From contig NZ_LGTB01000027.1 of assembly GCF_001238275.1 (NCBI RefSeq), positions 1 through 64,000 of the forward strand: a stretch of DNA of 64,000 nucleotides. Direction: 5' to 3'. Of this stretch, positions 60,631 to 64,000 are shown one piece after another; within the stretch, counting starts at the first letter, position 1; each line of letters starts with the position of its first letter. The notes beneath the pieces were generated by a model. That model was not told the DNA's origin, did no database searches, and worked only from the letters and a program-made list of their open reading frames with translations. The DNA is from Bradyrhizobium viridifuturi. Its GTDB lineage: Bacteria > Pseudomonadota > Alphaproteobacteria > Rhizobiales > Xanthobacteraceae. The translations under genes were made by a program, and so were the position numbers.

Positions 60631-61949
60631 TTAGTTTTTCTCGATCCGGATCACCTGCGGCCGGCCGCTGATGACCTTATCGCGCTGCACTGCGGCCAGC
60701 GCCCGATGCACGGCATCCTCGCTGGTCGCATAGGTAATCAGAATGACCGGAACCGGTGAAGGTTTTTGGCCGCTCCATTCACATCGACGCCATCCGGGTG
60801 GCGCTGCACGATGGATTCCAGAGATATCTTCTGTTCCGCAAGCCGGGTGGCGATTGTTGCGGCAGTGCCTGCAAGATCGCGCGCCATCAGGCGGATATAG
60901 TAGCCACCTTCATGGCGTTCCATCGGCGCCTTGGTGGTGTCGCGCAACCGCTCGACCGGCCGGCCGAACGGCTTGGCGCGGATGCCGCGGGCGACGTCGG
61001 CGATGTCGGCGACCACGGCCGAAGCGGTCGCGCCGCCGCCGGCGCCCGGGCCGACCAGCGTGATCGGCGGAATCCCCTCGCCGTCGATCGCGACCGCATT
61101 GGTGACGCCCATCACCTGCGCGATCGAGGATGATTTCGGCACCATGGTCGGGTGCACGCGCTGCTCAATGCCCTTTGCCGTGCGGACGGCAACGCCGAGC
61201 AGCTTGACGCGGTAGCCGAGTTCCGAGGCCGCCTTGAGGTCTTCCGGCGTGATCGAGGAGATGCCTTCGACATAGACCGCGCTTTCCGCAACCTTGGTTC
61301 CGAAGGCGAGGCTCGCCAGGATCGCAAGCTTCTGTGCGGTGTCGTGACCATCGACGTCGAATGACGGATTGGCTTCGGCGTAGCCGAGACGCTGGGCGTC
61401 CTTCAGGCATTCCTCGAACGACAAACCCTCCTGCTCCATCCGGGTCAGGATGTAGTTGCAGGTGCCGTTGAGGATGCCGTAGACGCGGTTGACGCTGGTG
61501 CCGGCAAGGCCTTCGCGCAGCGTCTTTACCACCGGAATCGCCGCACCGACGGCGGCCTCGAAGTTCAGCGCACCGCCATGCTTCTCGGCGGCCGCGGCGA
61601 GACGCAGCCCATGCTTGGCGATCAGCGCCTTGTTGGCGGTCACGACCGACTTGCCCGTCTTCAGCGCGGTCTCGATCGCGGACAGCGCGGGATCGCCGGC
61701 GCCCCCCATCAATTCCACGAAGCAATCGATATTGGGATCCTCAGCCAGCGCCTGCGGGCTCTTCGCCCAAGCGATGCCGCGCAGGTCGAGGCCGCGCTTC
61801 TTGGCTTTCGAGCGCGCCGTGACGGCGACGACGCGAATGGGCCGGCCGCTGCGCTCGGCCAGCGCCCGTCCTTGCGTTTCGATGAGGCGGACGACATCGG
61901 CACCGACGGTGCCGAGCCCCGCTATGCCCACGTTCAGGGGTGCGACCAT
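60631..61949 (-). pseudogene. hom: Homoserine dehydrogenase, frameshifted near 60,762
   Basis: 439 aa when repaired, the normal length. NAD-binding NVGIAGLGTVGADVVRLIE; VTANKALIAKHG; catalytic-region GILNGTCNYILTRMEQEGLSFEECLKDAQRLGYAEANP; ACT domain from YYIRLMARDLAGTAATIATRLAEQKISLESIVQ. The frame as given stops after KNLHRFRSF. Adding one C at AAAACC-TTCACC (60,760-60,763) restores SPVPVILITYATSEDAVHRALAAV...IRIEKN, ending at TAA 60631. The enzyme feeds Thr and Met synthesis, so a true loss would be costly. Confidence 0.9.
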
Positions 61950-61987
61950 GGATTTAAGGGACCTGGAGATTAAGCAACCTGGAAGGA

Positions 61988-63208
61988 TTAGCGTCGGTTG
62001 GCGAGAGGAACGACGTTGTGCAACGTTTCGATGCCGCTTTCAAGGAAGCGGCGCACGCCGCGCGCGGCCTGCCGGATGCGCTGCTCGTTCTCCACCATCG
62101 CGATGCGGACATAACCTTCGCCGTGCTCGCCGAACGCGACGCCGGGCGACACCACGACGCCGGATTTCTCCACCATCAGGGTCGCGAACTGCATGCTGCC
62201 GACCGCCTCGAACGCCTTGGGCAGCGGCGCCCAGGCGAACATCGAGGCCTGCGGCGGCGGAATGTCCCAGCCGGCGCGGCCAAATGACTCAACCAGCGCA
62301 TCGCGCCGCTTGCGGTAGGTGTCGCGCATCTCGCGGATGCAGTCGTCGGGACCGTTCAGCGCGGCGGTCGCCGCCACCTGCACCGGCGTGAAGGCGCCGT
62401 AATCGAGGTAGGATTTGACCCGCGCCAGCGCTGCGATGATGCGCTCATTGCCGACTGCAAAGCCCATGCGCCAGCCGGCCATCGAGAACGTCTTCGACAT
62501 CGAGGTGAATTCGACGGTGACGTCGAGCGCGCCGGGCACCTGCAGCACCGACGGCGGCGGCTTGTCCTCGTCGAAATAGACTTCGGCGTAGGCGAGATCG
62601 GACAGGATGAAGATGTCGTGCTTCTTCGCGAACGCGACGAGATCCTTGTAGAAGTCGAGGTCGGCGACATAGGCGGTCGGGTTCGATGGATAGCAGACGA
62701 TCAGCGCGATCGGCTTCGGGATCGAATGGATGATCGCCCGCTCGACCGCCTCGAAGAATTGCGGTGTCGGCTCCGACGGCACCGAGCGGATCACGCCGCC
62801 CGCCATCAGGAAGCCGAAGGCATGGATCGGGTAGCTCGGGTTCGGGCACAGCACGACGTCGCCGGGCGCGGTGATCGCCTGCGCAACGTTGGCAAACCCC
62901 TCCTTCGAGCCGAGGGTGGCCACGACCTGGGTGTCGGGGTTGAGCTTGACGCCGAAGCGACGCGCGTAATAGGCGGCCTGGGCCTTGCGCAGGCCGTTGA
63001 TGCCGCGGGAGGCCGAGTAGCGGTCGGTGCGCGGCTTGCCCAGCGTCTCCTTGAGCTTCTCGATCACATGCGGCGGGGTCGGCAGGTCCGGATTGCCCAT
63101 GCCCATGTCGATGATGTCGGCCCCGGCGTTGCGCGCGGCCGCCTTGGCCTGGTTGACCTTTTCAAAGACGTAAGGCGGCAAACGGCGAATGCGGTAAAAA
63201 TCTTCCAT
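61988..63208 (-). CDS. PLP-dependent aminotransferase, class I/II (alanine or diaminopimelate type)
   Basis: A 406-aa protein. DMGMGNPDLPTPPHVIEKL, YPSNPTAYVADLDFYKDLVAFAKKHDIFILSDLAYAEVYFD, and PLP Lys in TSMSKTFSMAGWRMGFAVGN. The pattern is that of AlaC/DapL-type enzymes. Its neighbour hom suggests an amino-acid biosynthesis role. Substrate choice cannot be read from motifs. Confidence 0.88.
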   Translation of the reverse strand: MEDFYRIRRLPPYVFEKVNQAKAAARNAGADIIDMGMGNPDLPTPPHVIEKLKETLGKPRTDRYSASRGINGLRKAQAAYYARRFGVKLNPDTQVVATLGSKEGFANVAQAITAPGDVVLCPNPSYPIHAFGFLMAGGVIRSVPSEPTPQFFEAVERAIIHSIPKPIALIVCYPSNPTAYVADLDFYKDLVAFAKKHDIFILSDLAYAEVYFDEDKPPPSVLQVPGALDVTVEFTSMSKTFSMAGWRMGFAVGNERIIAALARVKSYLDYGAFTPVQVAATAALNGPDDCIREMRDTYRKRRDALVESFGRAGWDIPPPQASMFAWAPLPKAFEAVGSMQFATLMVEKSGVVVSPGVAFGEHGEGYVRIAMVENEQRIRQAARGVRRFLESGIETLHNVVPLANRR

Positions 63209-63423
63209 GGGACCCTTGCTCCGACAACCGCGATGCCAGAATCGCCCCCTTTGCTGGCTTTGCGGAGCCTCAACGGCCTCCTCCAGAAATCACACCAAAT
63301 CAATGACTTAGAGCGAATTCAGGGGCGCGATCTGGGGGCTGTGCCCGGATCTGCGGTTGAATTGGATTTCTTTTAGCACGGACACCGGGCGGCGCCAGCG
63401 CTGATCGGCCGCCTGGTGGGGCC

Positions 63424-63699
63424 TTACTTGCCGGCCTGGGCCGCCGTCGAGGCCTGGTGCTCGCGCGCGGCGATCAGCTCCTGCTCGATCTTGGCTTGGT
63501 CCGCCGGCTTGATCGTCGGATCGGCGCGGTCGGGCGGAAGGTCATGGACCGGGAGGTAGCCGTTGGCATCCTTTTGCCGCGCCGGCGCATCGGCCGGCAT
63601 CGCCATATCGGCGATCGTGCTCGAGCAGCCGCCCAGCGCCAGCGATGACGCGAGCAGCACTGCGGCCGCGAGCCCCCTGTTCTTTCGATCGATCGGCAT
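63424..63699 (-). CDS. Small lipoprotein
   Basis: A 91-aa protein with lipobox LALGGC after a typical signal sequence; mature part polar (ADMAMPADAPARQKDANGYLPVHDLPPDRADPT). ATG 63699 is preferred over 63732. Unknown function. Confidence 0.7.
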   Translation of the reverse strand: MPIDRKNRGLAAAVLLASSLALGGCSSTIADMAMPADAPARQKDANGYLPVHDLPPDRADPTIKPADQAKIEQELIAAREHQASTAAQAGK

Positions 63700-64000
63700 G
63701 CGCCGAATTGTCCCCAACAAGCTAGCGCGCACGTGGCACGGTTGCCGACACGGGTCGCACTGGTACGAGCCTTGCAGCGTCCCCGCTGCGTTAATCCTGG
63801 CTTCAGCGTTTCAAACCATTGTCGCCCGAAACGCTTAAAGCGTGAACAGCAAAAGCGACCCCTGAGGCTTCAATATGACGGAACAAAGATTTTTTGTCGC
63901 ACCGCAACAGAGCGAAACGTCTGATTTTCACTGATTTTCGTTGCCGCACCGCGCGATGACGCCCCCTAAACGACGCGATATTGTCCCTGAAATGAGCAAC
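63700..64000. other. Intergenic region, nothing recognised
   Basis: 301 bases to the right edge. No RNA gene or repeat identified. An ATG at 63992 (ATGAGCAAC) could begin a gene that continues past the window. Confidence 0.4.

Noticed and set aside
1..64000. CRISPR array, rRNA or insertion sequence
   Set aside because: No regularly spaced repeats, no rRNA-like sequence, and no transposase with terminal repeats were seen.

Overview
The window is GC-rich alphaproteobacterial DNA, most like Bradyrhizobium or a close relative (Nitrobacteraceae). Pointers are the block aminotransferase–hom–glpX–HAD–recJ, the epmA/epmB/efp set, DUF6894 and DUF3606 proteins, and rhizobial-type palindromic intergenic repeats. 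No species can be named from sequence alone.

Positions 1 to about 37,030 are most of an integrated lambdoid siphophage; its left end lies outside the window. It abuts the 3' end of a tRNA-Glu(TTC) gene (37034-37108, minus strand), the likely attachment site. The late genes run leftwards: HNH nuclease, terS, terL, portal, S49 protease, [foreign insert], HK97-type capsid, decoration-like protein, connectors, tail terminator, tail tube, gpG/gpT-like chaperones, tape measure, minor tail proteins, NlpC/P60 peptidase, TipJ-like tip protein, four small tail-end proteins, tail fibre, endolysin and a small membrane protein. The leftward early genes (34,027 to 26,946) encode a Cro-like protein, a GapR homologue, an HNH nuclease, an MT-A70 methyltransferase, several small membrane proteins, a winged-helix replication-type protein and a NusG-like factor. 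Two hairpins separate the NusG-like gene from the late operon, so it is a good candidate late antiterminator. A LexA/S24-type CI repressor is flanked on both sides by triplets of a 15-bp operator. A short rightward operon follows, then a TIR-like gene next to a trypsin-like fragment at the very edge of the prophage, which looks like a carried defence locus.

Positions 37,109 to 64,000 are ordinary chromosome: an M20-type amidohydrolase, a TauE-like permease, a PrsW-like protease, an HdeD-like protein, DAHP synthase preceded by an aromatic-codon leader peptide and a complete attenuator, the EF-P lysylation pair epmB-epmA with efp, an M23 peptidase, an exported chorismate mutase, a DapA-family protein, a marR locus with clear operators, an MltB-type transglycosylase, SDR, recJ, HAD dehalogenase, glpX, hom and an aminotransferase.

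Nine places in eight otherwise normal genes carry a break that one missing base would explain, always in the same direction and mostly in short G/C runs: tape measure (twice), head-tail adaptor, CI, a lipoprotein, the amidohydrolase, the TauE permease, the M23 peptidase and hom. The best explanation is uncorrected assembly deletions, not pseudogenes. Those genes are listed with their full repaired extents.
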